Position numbers and translations under genes: made by a program | The notes under the pieces: generated by a model | Databases searched by the model: none | What the model was told of the DNA's origin: nothing | What the model saw: the letters and a program-made list of their open reading frames with translations, nothing else | Shown: positions 1-6,776 of the stretch, piece by piece | How positions within the stretch are numbered: the first letter of the stretch is position 1 | Layout: the number at the start of each line of letters is the position of its first letter | Origin: Cristatella mucedo | Lineage: Eukaryota; Bryozoa; Phylactolaemata; Cristatellidae | Length of the DNA: 12,500 nt | Direction of reading: 5' to 3' | NCBI GenBank assembly: GCA_009760855.2 | Contig: WPIO01000075.1 | Location: 1,135,001 to 1,147,500, forward strand

Positions 1-57
1 TTATGTTTATGTCAATCCTGGAATTTACAGCGGTCGCCATTAAGCTAGCAGTAGGAC

Positions 58-135
58 TGCATATAATTACATACTGCATTCAATTACATACGGTTTATTT
101 GTATAGCGCCCTAGGAGAACTTAATCTTTATTCAG
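58..135 (-). mobile_element. Probable LINE 3' terminus with tandem tail
   Basis: On the minus strand this reads ggcgctatacaaa followed by an AT-rich stretch ending in two 17-bp tandem units (plus-strand 58-74 and 75-91, two mismatches). A GCGCTATACAAA-type string near the end, followed by short tandem repeats, is typical of CR1/L2-like LINE 3' ends. The same 12-mer gcgctatacaaa occurs in the LINE 3' UTR fragment at 4723-4734. No coding part of an element is visible here, so this would be a short 5'-truncated copy. The identification is inference from the tail structure and the shared 12-mer. Confidence 0.4.
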
Positions 136-153
136 GCGCTTCAAATATGCCAC

Positions 154-167
154 GGGGCTCGAGCCCC
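154..167. repeat. 14-bp perfect palindrome
   Basis: ggggctcgagcccc is self-complementary over all 14 bases. It could be a chance event or a protein-binding dyad; nothing nearby decides. Confidence 0.5.
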
Positions 168-224
168 CTGACCTCGATCTTCAAATGCATTCACCTTGAC
201 CTTGGTTCGAGGCAAGCACCTTAA

Positions 225-939
225 ACCCTGGACCAAACCAGCGCGGCAACGTTTCCTACTGGTATGAAAGCCGAGAAGTCTTCAGAACGTAGCTTTTGAT
301 GCGGGTCAAAGTGAACAATCAAAGAAAGAGTCAGACAACGTTCGGACTCGAGGCAGAGGGCTTGCTTCTAGTTCGAGCTAGCATTGAACTTAGCCAAGTC
401 TACACTTGATACCGTTCGAGTCAAGACTACCTCGTTGTCGGGTTGTGACTGGTGCATTTGCTCTCACGTGGCAGTAAGAGAGATCTCGGAAGTGTAAAAG
501 TTCTTGTCTAGCAGCAAATAGAAATTGAGCAGAGGCTATCTATGGGCACACACCCGCTGCTGCCTACATAGGCTTATACAAGGGTCATCGAAAATAAGGG
601 CATCATCCTTCGTCAGTCAGATTTCCTTGCCAAAGCACGTCTACGAAGGCAGCAACCCTGATGCTTTTTGATTACTTTCGTTATTGGTCGGGATGCTGCT
701 TTGGAAATTTCCCATCTACCGACGTGATGTAGGCAGCCCGGCTATTTCTCGAATCTGTTCGTCGAGACTCAAATGCTTACGGTAAGCAACAAATCCCTGC
801 CCCTAACCGGTGAGAACTGGAGACTTCTTTAACTAGACTAGCTTGAACTTCTAAGGTGGCTCAAGCCCGACGGTTCACCAGAGCAGACACAGCTTTAGTC
901 TGCTCATTCGTGTAAGAGGTCGAGATGGAAACAGAGACA

Positions 940-942
<3 letters not shown>
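225..942. other. Unassigned stretch
   Basis: No open frame above about 60 codons, no RNA gene, no recognisable transposon domain and no strong repeat was seen. Stops are frequent in all frames. It reads as non-coding intergenic, intronic or old transposon DNA. Confidence 0.6.

Positions 943-1010
<68 letters not shown>
943..1010 (+). repeat. (AG)34 microsatellite
   Basis: Uninterrupted AG dinucleotides over 68 bases, then a short degenerate purine flank (cgggagagaa). Pure tracts this long are usually length-polymorphic and error-prone in assembly, so the exact copy number is uncertain. Confidence 0.97.
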
Positions 1011-1012
<2 letters not shown>

Positions 1013-1099
1013 GGAGAGAAGCTTCCGGGCTGCTATTGCTAATTAGTCAAGCTATGTATACTTTTGCTCGGCTTCTCGTGCGATCGAAATAACGGTCGC

Positions 1100-1171
1100 A
1101 GTTTGGCATTAAATAGCAATCAGTTGCCTGCTTCAAGTTTGGCATTAAATAGCAATCAGTTGCCTGCTTCA
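1100..1171 (+). repeat. Perfect 36-bp tandem duplication
   Basis: Two identical 36-bp units (1100-1135 and 1136-1171), starting agtttggcattaaatagcaa, followed by 3 bases of a third copy. Perfect identity suggests a recent duplication or an assembly duplication. The period is a multiple of three, but no coding frame is evident. Confidence 0.95.
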
Positions 1172-1204
1172 AGTGTGATGATGTCTCGTTCTGCTGTATG
1201 AACC

Positions 1205-1420
1205 ATGAGGCTGATGAGTTCTTTCCTTTTTATGGGGGAGGCTCTAGTAGGAAGTTGGCTATTCAAGATTTTCGTGATGGTCTCTAAGCGCTGGCATATG
1301 CGCATATGTGAGGCCATTCAAGCGCATAAACAGTTGAATGGTTGGAATCTGCTCGATTCCTGGCACTTTCTCCCAAGCACCCGACTGCACAGGAGCAGGC
1401 ATTTCGATTCTGTCTACTAG
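1205..1420 (+). CDS. Small ORF, unknown product
   Basis: A 71-codon frame from ATG at 1205 to TAG at 1418. The N-terminal 30 residues are hydrophobic (MRLMSSFLFMGEALVGSWLF, then more hydrophobic residues), as in a signal peptide or one membrane segment. The rest is polar and His/Trp-containing. No family is recognised. A 14-bp palindrome (catatgcgcatatg, 1295-1308) lies inside it. An ORF this short is expected by chance in 12.5 kb, and no promoter or splice context supports it, so it may well be spurious. Confidence 0.2.
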   Translation: MRLMSSFLFMGEALVGSWLFKIFVMVSKRWHMRICEAIQAHKQLNGWNLLDSWHFLPSTRLHRSRHFDSVY

Positions 1421-1819
1421 CTATTGGATTTCCGAGTGCGAATCGCCACGATGGAGGGGCAAGTTATGCACAATGTGCGCCAAGTAACCAATTTTAAATT
1501 CTTTACAATTTTGGTTTTTCGGCAAAAATAGAGCATCGAGAAATGACCTTTTTATCATCTTTTGCTGAAACCGTGAGGGTCAGCTCGAGCAAGAGGCTCC
1601 GGGATTCGACTCCGGGATGACGAAAGCGATCGAGCGAAAGGGAGACTTCAAGCCCTGCACGGAGAGAGAGGAAAAGCTGATCCTAGATAGATCCATGCGA
1701 TGAACCGACTTGGAATCCCTGAAGTCAATATATCGTCATTCCAGCTCGAGGCAAATATTTACTGCGGTCAATTCTGTTTCATACGCACTCATGCATTCTG
1801 GTAGTTCTGCATCCTCAGA

Positions 1820-2045
1820 AAATCATCGATCGGAGTCAACGAATCGGTGGAGGACTTTTGCCTCCGAGCACTTCTCGGGATGCCTCGAGAAGAAAGCGAG
1901 AGCCGTCGAGACTTTCGTTTACTCGGACGAATTCGAACGGTCGGAAAACGTCATCGAGGCTCACGGGCTGCAACCGGTGCTCGATCGATCGCCCGACTGG
2001 CCTGACCCTGCTGAACACCTGCTGAACCCTGCCCTTGCCGAGTAG
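1820..2045 (+). CDS. Possible terminal exon, unknown product
   Basis: A 74-codon open stretch ends at TAG 2043-2045. A plausible splice acceptor (ttctgcatcctcag) lies just before 1820; the frame is open back to 1704. The peptide is acidic/polar, contains KKARAVETFVYSDEFERSEN and ends in LLNPALAE. Codons are rich in the RNY pattern (purine, any base, pyrimidine). The minus strand is also open in exactly the same triplet register (1836-2144, 102 codons, containing RPFEFVRVNESLDGSRFLLE), so RNY periodicity cannot tell which strand is real. No family is recognised on either strand. Both could be remnants of a transposon coding region. Confidence 0.25.
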
Positions 2046-2237
2046 CAGCGGCTGCAGCAGCAACGCTCGAAACCCAACGTAAACACCCAGGAATGCACTC
2101 CGAGCAGCATAACCAAGACTCCAGCTCCCGACCTCAGCTGTCAAAGCTAAGTTGCAGGCTGAATTCGAACTCTCATAGGCGAGAGGCAGACAGTCGTCAG
2201 TGCTTGTGACCCCATCAGCTTTCCACCCTACCCCTCC

Positions 2238-2866
2238 GGAGGAGGAGCAGGAGGAGCAGGTGGAGCAGGAGCAGGAGGAGCAGGAGAAGGAGCAGGAGGA
2301 GCAGGAGAAGCAGGAGCAGGAGGAAGGAGGAGCAGGAGCAGGAGGAGCAGGAGAAGGAGCAGGAGGAGCAGGAGCAGGAGGAAGGAGGAGCAGGAGCAGG
2401 AGGAGCAGGAGAAGGAGCAGGAGTAGGAGAAGCAGGAGCAGGAGAAGGAGCAGGAGAAGGAGCAGGAGAAGGAGCAGGAGAAGCAGGAGCAGGAGGAGCA
2501 GGAGGAGCAGGAGGAGCAGGAGGAGCAGGAGAAGGAGGAGGAGTAGGAGAAGCAGGAGCAGGAGCAGGAGGAAGGAGGAGCAGGAGCAGGAGGAGCAGGA
2601 GCAGGAGGAGCAGGAGTAGGAGAAGCAGGAGCAGGATCAGGAGGAGCAGGAGGAGCAGGAGAAGGAGGAGGAGCAGGAGTAGGAGAAGCAGGAGCAGGAG
2701 GAGCAGGAGGAAGGAGGAGCAGGAGCAGGAGCAGGAGGAGCAGAAGGAGGAGGAGCAGGAGTATGAGAAGCAGGAGCAGGAGCAGGAGGAGCAGGAGCAG
2801 GAGGAGCAGGGGCAGGAGGAGCAGGAGCAGGAGCAGGAGGAGTAGCAGGGGGATGAGGAGGAGATG
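2238..2866. repeat. GGAGCA/GGA minisatellite, about 630 bp
   Basis: An imperfect array of GGAGCA, GGAGAA and GGA units with a few GGAGTA variants, broken by repeated GGAAGGAGG blocks that suggest a higher-order repeat. On the plus strand it is almost all A/G with C at sixes, giving extreme strand asymmetry. Because of the composition, minus-strand frames contain almost no stops and yield artefactual Leu, Pro-Ala and Ser-Cys repeat peptides. These long frames should not be read as genes without transcript support. Confidence 0.95.
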
Positions 2867-3140
2867 CGGCCTTCGACAGGTAGAGACAGATTGCACACGC
2901 ATGAGGAGATAGCACTTCGAGCCACCCTAGCCCGACTATGTGTCAGCATGCCGTGGCTTTGCTGTGCCTTCGCCATGCCTGCCGTGCCATTCGCTAGGCT
3001 GCCGAATGTGCCGGCGAAAGGGAAAACGTTGTGGGCCGCGAGAGCTCGGACCGATTGAGGCCTCTGGACTCCTGACAGCCGTGCTAGCTCCGAGTGCAGC
3101 CAGGCCAACAGCCTGCGAAAAGACGAACGGATTTGCAGTC
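2867..3140 (-). other. GC-rich block open in several frames
   Basis: Several overlapping frames on both strands lack stops here. The best two are on the minus strand. One runs from 3108 into the minisatellite, with a non-repetitive N-terminal part containing NVFPFAGTFGSLANGTAGMA. The other spans 2936-3205 and has Ser/Arg/His-rich composition. GC richness with few stops explains this without a gene, but an exon adjacent to the minisatellite cannot be excluded. No domain is recognised. Confidence 0.3.
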
Positions 3141-3190
3141 TGACAAACCGCCCAGGGGATGAGGTGACTGAGGGTATGGACTTCTGCAGT

Positions 3191-3286
3191 AGATTTCCTG
3201 GTCACGTTCTCTAGATAGACTAATATGCCGACATACGGATGTATGTCGGCATATTAGTCTATCTAGAGAACGTGACCAGGAAATCT
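3191..3286. repeat. Perfect palindrome, 46-bp arms, 4-nt spacer
   Basis: Left arm 3191-3236 and right arm 3241-3286 are exact reverse complements, separated by ggat at 3237-3240. The left arm starts agatttcctggtcacgttct and ends atgccgacatac. Homology stops abruptly outside the arms, and no obvious target-site duplication flanks it. RNA from either strand would fold into an uninterrupted 46-bp hairpin, and as DNA it can extrude a cruciform. Possible origins are a hairpin small-RNA precursor, a small foldback element, a template-switch (snap-back) mutation, or an assembly/library foldback artefact. Confidence 0.97.
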
Positions 3287-3667
3287 CTTGTGCACTGCTT
3301 TCCTGAGGAGTGCCTCGTGAAATTGTTGCACCTGAACCAGGGATACTGTGCTCACCTTTTAGCTCCAAGGTCCTGCTTGCGAGTACTGCAGCTCATGTAA
3401 AGCTCCTAGATTGAGATTAAGTTTTCACAAGGTGCTATAAAAAGAATTATGTTAGTCATTTGTGTAACTGACGTAAAGTGGTCCCAGATGGTTGGGCAAT
3501 AACCTTGATCAGTGTGGTGACACGCGCACACGAGACTAGCAGTCAACTGAACCTGCTAGCCCTTTTGATTACTATCTGATTACTGAACATAGCTCTAGGG
3601 GCATTACAATTCGAGCTAACCAATAAAAGTACGTACAATAAACTAAAGCAGAAGTCGACTGATTCAG
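3287..3667. other. Unassigned stretch upstream of LINE remnant
   Basis: AT-richer sequence with frequent stops in all frames. It may include more degraded LINE sequence continuous with the element that becomes recognisable near 3668, but I could not align any motif with confidence. No gene or RNA is seen. Confidence 0.5.
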
Positions 3668-4162
3668 GTGCTTCATTTATATATAGGAGTAGTCTAGGCT
3701 GCTGCAATCGCCCTAGCAGTGGGAAGCACTAAGACGCTTGCAATTGGTGCAAAACTCTACAGCTAAGCTTTCTGTCCCGAGTTCTGCAGTTGACACGTTA
3801 CTCCACTTCTAGCAGACCTGCCCTGGCTTCCACTCAAGCAATCCATCGACTTCAGCGTTCGGACACTCGCTCTTAGCTCACTTCATTCTTTAGCTCCAGC
3901 CTACCTATCAGATCTACTCCCCCACCAAGCTAAGCATCGTACCGCCCCTTTTCTGAATCAAATTGTTTAGCAACACCTCGTACTTCTCTACTACTTCTCT
4001 ACTACTACTCTACTACTACTACCCCCTACTACTCTCTACTCCTCGTACTTCTTTGGAGATCGTGCCTTTAGTTCCTATGCTCCAAAAGCCTGGAACTCAC
4101 TTCCCGCTGGCGTCACATGCCCTGACTTTACGACATTTAAAAAGAAGCTAAAACACATCTAG
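3668..4162 (+). mobile_element. LINE remnant: C-terminal end of reverse transcriptase
   Basis: A degraded 3' coding end of a CR1/L2/jockey-superfamily non-LTR retrotransposon. Recognisable blocks in order: F-I-Y followed by C-C-N at 3671-3708 (family: SRLDYCN), RLQLVQN at 3735-3755, a WLPLKQSIDF block at 3824-3853 (family: LHWLPV..RI.F), APAYLSDLL at 3893-3919, GDRAFSSYAPKAWNSLP at 4055-4105 and FKKKLK at 4136-4153 before the stop at 4160-4162. These are the conserved post-RT blocks of the family. The reading frame shifts at least twice before 3794. The last 365 bases are open apart from one TAG (3968-3970). The copy is 5' truncated, lacks the RT catalytic core in this window and must be dead. 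Confidence 0.88.
3980..4045 (+). repeat. TAC/CTA-rich simple repeat inside LINE
   Basis: Imperfect tactacttc, tactactac and ctactact units sit between the conserved APAYLSDLL and GDRAF blocks of the LINE coding end. The frame is the same on both sides, so the expansion added whole codons or occurred after the element died. It replaces the usual variable Arg/Ser/Pro linker of the family. Confidence 0.75.
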
Positions 4163-4304
4163 TTATCACAGCATTTATTGAGTCCGTGTGATTTGTCCTT
4201 TGTGTGCTTACGCATGCTGAAACAGTGCGAGCTGCCACTAACCATCTCTGCATGCTCTCCTGGTGAGTGTCACCTCTAACCATGCCATGCTTTTTGTCAT
4301 TGCG

Positions 4305-4334
4305 CATGCTACCACATGCTACCACGTGCTACCA
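4305..4334 (+). repeat. 3 x 10-bp tandem repeat
   Basis: Units catgctacca, catgctacca and cgtgctacca, with one mismatch in the third. It lies within the presumed LINE 3' UTR. Confidence 0.9.
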
Positions 4335-4407
4335 TCGTTCATGCTTCCTTTGCAGCAAATGTCAAGTGCCTAGAAAGAGATTGAGTTCTCCGAGGGGGGC
4401 AGTCAAA

Positions 4408-4449
4408 TCAAATGTATCAAATGTATCATTCTAATTATTATTATTATTT
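4408..4449 (+). repeat. LINE-type tail: atcaaatgt x2 plus (ATT)n
   Basis: Two tandem 9-bp units, then a short spacer and an ATT triplet tract. The arrangement resembles the reverse-transcription tail of CR1/L2-type elements. Confidence 0.7.
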
Positions 4450-4454
4450 TAAAG

Positions 4455-4530
4455 GATTGTCCTAATTCGAATCCACAATCCATTGCATGAAGTGCAAGCC
4501 TCTTACCCCTAGGGTGAGAAGACACTGGGA
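4455..4530 (-). mobile_element. tRNA-derived SINE-like head (pseudo-tRNA)
   Basis: Read on the minus strand, an A-box-like run (caccctaggggtaagagg, plus 4500-4517) is followed by ttgc-acttcat-gcaa, which can form an anticodon-like arm (4-bp stem, 7-nt loop). Then comes ttgtggattcgaat, matching the B box GGTTCGANTCC except at one position and at its degraded 3' end (plus 4465-4477). A-to-B spacing of about 42 bases is that of a real tRNA. The T-arm 3' side no longer pairs well, so it is not a working tRNA. An A/B-box head followed on its 3' side by (AAT)n fits a tRNA-derived SINE or a retro-pseudo-tRNA. Confidence 0.6.
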
Positions 4531-4679
4531 AATTAGAAGCCGGACAGCTTCTCATGAAGTAGCTTCTCCCAGAAAGTAGCCATCTGCTGTTTGCAGTAGT
4601 AGATGTACATGCGGATGCTGACTCCGGGCTGATGTCGTCTGCTAAACGCAGCACAATCTTGCATCTTTAGTGCGTACAT

Positions 4680-4802
4680 GAGTCTGTTGGCTACCGAATG
4701 CATACTGTAGGCCGCTTAGGGTGCGCTATACAAAACTCTCCTGCATAGCACCCACGCAGTCTTTATGGCTTTATAGAGTTACTGATGGAGATACAATACA
4801 AG
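4680..4802 (+). mobile_element. LINE 3' UTR fragment, inverted relative to 5247-5373
   Basis: This segment matches the reverse complement of 5247-5373 at about 87% by hand alignment (roughly 16 mismatches in 120 aligned bases plus a 6-nt gap). Shared runs include agtctgttggctacc, gccgcttagg and atacaaaactctcctgcata. The other copy lies just 3' of recognisable LINE coding sequence on the minus strand, so this is taken as the 3' UTR of the same family. No coding end could be aligned immediately upstream. It contains gcgctatacaaa, also seen at the 58-135 element. Confidence 0.75.
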
Positions 4803-5246
4803 TAAATAAAATGCAATACAATAAATAAGCAAGATTTAAAATGCTCCATTGTTTCTCGACAACAGCATCATGAGTAAGTAAACACTCTTCTAGGCCGAAG
4901 GTGGGCGATCTGGAGCCATTCGACTCAGGCACAGACTTCAGGTACACTCGAGCAAAGTAGTGCCCGTTGGAGCCTGCAGTCGCTCAATCTGAAAAAAATA
5001 TGGCAACCGCAAACTTTGTCTTTCGAAATCCTACAGCTACAAGGCGACTGTCTAATATTGCAGACGGTACCCCGGCCTTTTTCCTTAGAGCTAGTCATGT
5101 GTGAGAGCAGCTGCTTATTACCCACGATGCCTGATGACCCTCTTGTCTCGTAATCAGCCGACCCGGTGAGCCGACCTGGAAAGAGCTCCCACCACTCCCC
5201 CTTGGACTCACAGTTCCTTTGACCTTTGACCTGCCGACGTAATCTA
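4803..5246. other. Spacer between inverted LINE copies
   Basis: AT-rich at its left end (aataaa-type runs at 4800-4840), then mixed sequence. A 116-codon stop-free frame covers 4925-5275 on the minus strand but overlaps the LINE 3' UTR, begins without a convincing ATG context and resembles no protein, so I treat it as chance. The right end holds a perfect DR1 motif at 5220-5232. Confidence 0.5.
5220..5232 (-). promoter_or_regulatory. Perfect DR1 nuclear-receptor half-site pair
   Basis: The minus strand reads AGGTCA-A-AGGTCA, the exact consensus direct repeat with 1-nt spacing bound by RXR/HNF4/PPAR-class nuclear receptors in animals. A chance match to 12 fixed bases is unlikely in a window this size (on the order of 1 in 700). 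It lies just past the 3' end of the aligned LINE UTR. Function is not shown; it could be a short tandem tail of the element (7-bp period). Confidence 0.3.
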
Positions 5247-5740
5247 ATGTAATGTATCTCCGTCTGTAACTCCACAAAGCCATACAGACTATTTGGGTGT
5301 TATGCAGGAGAGTTTTGTATGGTGCACTCACAGCCTAAGCGGCTTTCAGTATGCATTTGGTAGCCAACAGACTTCGTCTCACGCAACTAAGAGAAAGTGG
5401 GAATCATAGCAGAGTCAGGAGAGCAGTTGAGGTAGTGAGTAGCATAGAAGTAGCAGCTCAGGACCGCTGAAAAGGATGTGCCATAGTCGGCAGTAGGAGA
5501 GTAGTTGTCGTTGCGTAAGAATTGTGGAAGCAAGTTCCACAGTCTAAGGCCTGCAGAGCTAGAGCAGAGCTTCTATCGCCAGCGGTCTTTAAGCGGAGGA
5601 ATGGAACAGATAATGTATTGTCCATAAAGGTTCTTGAGGGCATGAGGAGGCTGAAACTAGTGCAGCAGTTCAGCTAGGTACTTCGTGACACCTTTCCGCA
5701 AAGTAGGGAGCCAAGAATTGTTGCTTGCTGCTACCTTTGG
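5247..5740 (-). mobile_element. LINE remnant: RT C-terminal end plus 3' UTR
   Basis: A second degraded CR1/L2-like LINE end, on the minus strand. Blocks in order: KYLAELLH at 5683-5660 (family: P.YL.ELL) followed by TAG, FQPPHALKN in the same frame, RLKTAGDRSSAL around 5595-5560 in a second frame, and LRLWNLLPQFLRND around 5545-5504 in a third frame. This is the same motif series (R-x-K-x-x-GDR, LWN-x-LP, LR) as at 4055-4105 but clearly diverged from it. The 3' UTR (5373 to 5247) is the partner of 4680-4802. At least two frameshifts and one stop make it a pseudo-element. How far it extends beyond 5740 is unclear. Confidence 0.8.
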
Positions 5741-5855
5741 CGCCACTTTGAGCACCAAAAGGGGCAGTGGAAGCACCATCTGGTCAAAGGCGGCTGCAGC
5801 TTGCATAAAAAAATCTCGAAGTCTCAAAGTGAGTGCAACAGCCATACTGACCTAC

Positions 5856-6096
5856 TTGCAGTGTTACTGGCGTACATGCCCGAGAGGGGCGATCTATGTC
5901 TCTTTTCCGCGGCTGCCGTCGGTCAAGTGTTTCGTGTCGAACCGACTCTGCTTCTGAGAATTCAAGTTCAAGGGCAATGCCAACAGGGTCACCAGCTGTT
6001 TGACGACTGCTGTACCGGTCGAGTGTAGAAGTGCCACTGCACCAGCACATGCTGTCATAGGGCTCTGCCATGTCAGCATCCTCCTTCGGAGCAGGA
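5856..6096 (-). CDS. Candidate exon, unknown protein
   Basis: A stop-free, protein-like minus-strand segment of 80 codons inside a longer open frame (5784-6158). Its 5' edge follows a good acceptor: a pyrimidine-rich run ending in ccacaccattttag before 6096. Its 3' edge can end at CAA|GTAGGT near 5856. The peptide includes MAEPYDSMCWCSG, DPVGIALELEFSEAESVRH and a basic RRQPRKRDIDRPSR stretch. Codon choice is balanced and composition is not repeat-like. No domain is recognised. If used as a first exon, the ATG would be at 6071-6069. The degraded LINE lies directly downstream. Antisense frames are also open in parts, so strand assignment is a judgement. Confidence 0.35.
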
Positions 6097-6319
6097 CTAA
6101 AATGGTGTGGAATTGAAATGCAGTGGTGGAAAAAGATGACGATCGTCTTATGGTCCAAATTGAAGTACCGAACCTAGATAGAAATATGTCCCCATCGGTT
6201 GCACAATCAGACTGGGTCGGTTGTTGTGAGTGCCAGGCTTGCTAGCTGCTGTACCATTTAGCTTCACAACGCGAGCAACTGTAGCGATCTCAAAGTGAGC
6301 ACGATCTCAGTGGCACATA

Positions 6320-6559
6320 TTGAGAAGCTATCAGCGTGACAGAGGGAGTGTGACAGAAGCAGCCGGATTCACTGCCCGGCTTCCTGTTTTCCTGAGGTCA
6401 GCCGTTGGTACTCAAGCACAGACAAATTGGAGATGGGTCAAGGCCAGACTCGTTAAATTTGTTTGGTCTGTAGAATTATTTCTTGAGCCCAATAACAGAT
6501 GGCTTGTAGTGTCAGAGAATTTTGGGCTTTGGTGTGTCAGCCTCATTGCAGCATCATGA
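6320..6559 (+). CDS. Short open frame, unknown product
   Basis: A 79-codon frame without a convincing ATG start. The second half (WRWVKARLVKFVWSVELFLE, then more) is Trp- and Val-rich, and a plausible acceptor (cttcctgttttcctgaggtcag) precedes it at about 6402. A shorter minus-strand frame starting with ATG is also open over the same bases. No family is recognised; it may be chance. Confidence 0.15.
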   Translation: MRSYQRDRGSVTEAAGFTARLPVFLRSAVGTQAQTNWRWVKARLVKFVWSVELFLEPNNRWLVVSENFGLWCVSLIAAS

Positions 6560-6593
6560 TGAGCTAGCTCGAAGCAACTGCCGGACTCCGAAC

Positions 6594-6776
6594 CTAGGAT
6601 AAGCAGAAAGTGCTTGGCAACGACTGGCTACCTAACGCTTCGATACCGATCTTCGTTTTTCTTAATGCTTTCAACTGCTCCATCTGGCTAGATGTAGAGC
6701 TCATATTTGTGGCCAGAATTCTATCTGGAATGTGGCTGGCATAGGGTTCACTAATAAGTCCACTAAGTGGCAGCAC
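6594..6776 (-). CDS. Candidate terminal exon, unknown protein
   Basis: Open on the minus strand for 60 codons to TAG at 6594-6596. Composition is normal, with a Ser/Gln/Lys-rich middle (MSSTSSQMEQLKALRKTKIG) and a short C-terminus ending in PSTFCLS. Its 5' part overlaps the end of the 6701-7186 frame in another register. The two could be joined by a frameshift or splice; no clear donor was seen. No known domain. Confidence 0.25.
   Translation of the reverse strand: MLPLSGLISEPYASHIPDRILATNMSSTSSQMEQLKALRKTKIGIEALGSQSLPSTFCLS

Larger units (their letters stand above)
4163..4449 (+). mobile_element. 3' UTR and tail of the plus-strand LINE
   Basis: This follows the LINE stop codon and ends in two tandem atcaaatgt units (4408-4425) plus atca, then (ATT)n at about 4434-4448. 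Short tandem repeats at the extreme 3' end are typical of CR1/L2-like elements, so I infer the element ends here. A 10-bp triplet repeat lies inside (4305-4334). The boundary with the minus-strand SINE-like head beginning near 4455 is not exact, and the ATT tract could belong to either element. Confidence 0.5.

Noticed and set aside
190-220. ggttcgaggc as a second B-box-like site
   Set aside because: No matching A box upstream and the arm does not form a proper T-stem.
3-224. 73-codon plus-strand ORF from ATG at 3
   Set aside because: It crosses the tandem 17-bp LINE tail and the gcgctataca string on the opposite strand, and its product looks unstructured; best explained as chance over a transposon end.
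1578-1618. Possible tRNA B box (gggattcgactccggg)
   Set aside because: No A box at a proper distance and no T-stem pairing; it is better described as a 13-bp-offset direct repeat of ctccgggat.
2215-3108. 297-codon minus-strand frame, and other long frames through the GGAGCA array
   Set aside because: Most of the length is poly-Leu, Pro-Ala or Ser-Cys produced by the minisatellite; openness follows from composition.
3283-3294. 12-mer atctcttgtgca shared with 7145-7156
   Set aside because: Several 12-mer coincidences are expected in a window of this size, and the flanks do not align.
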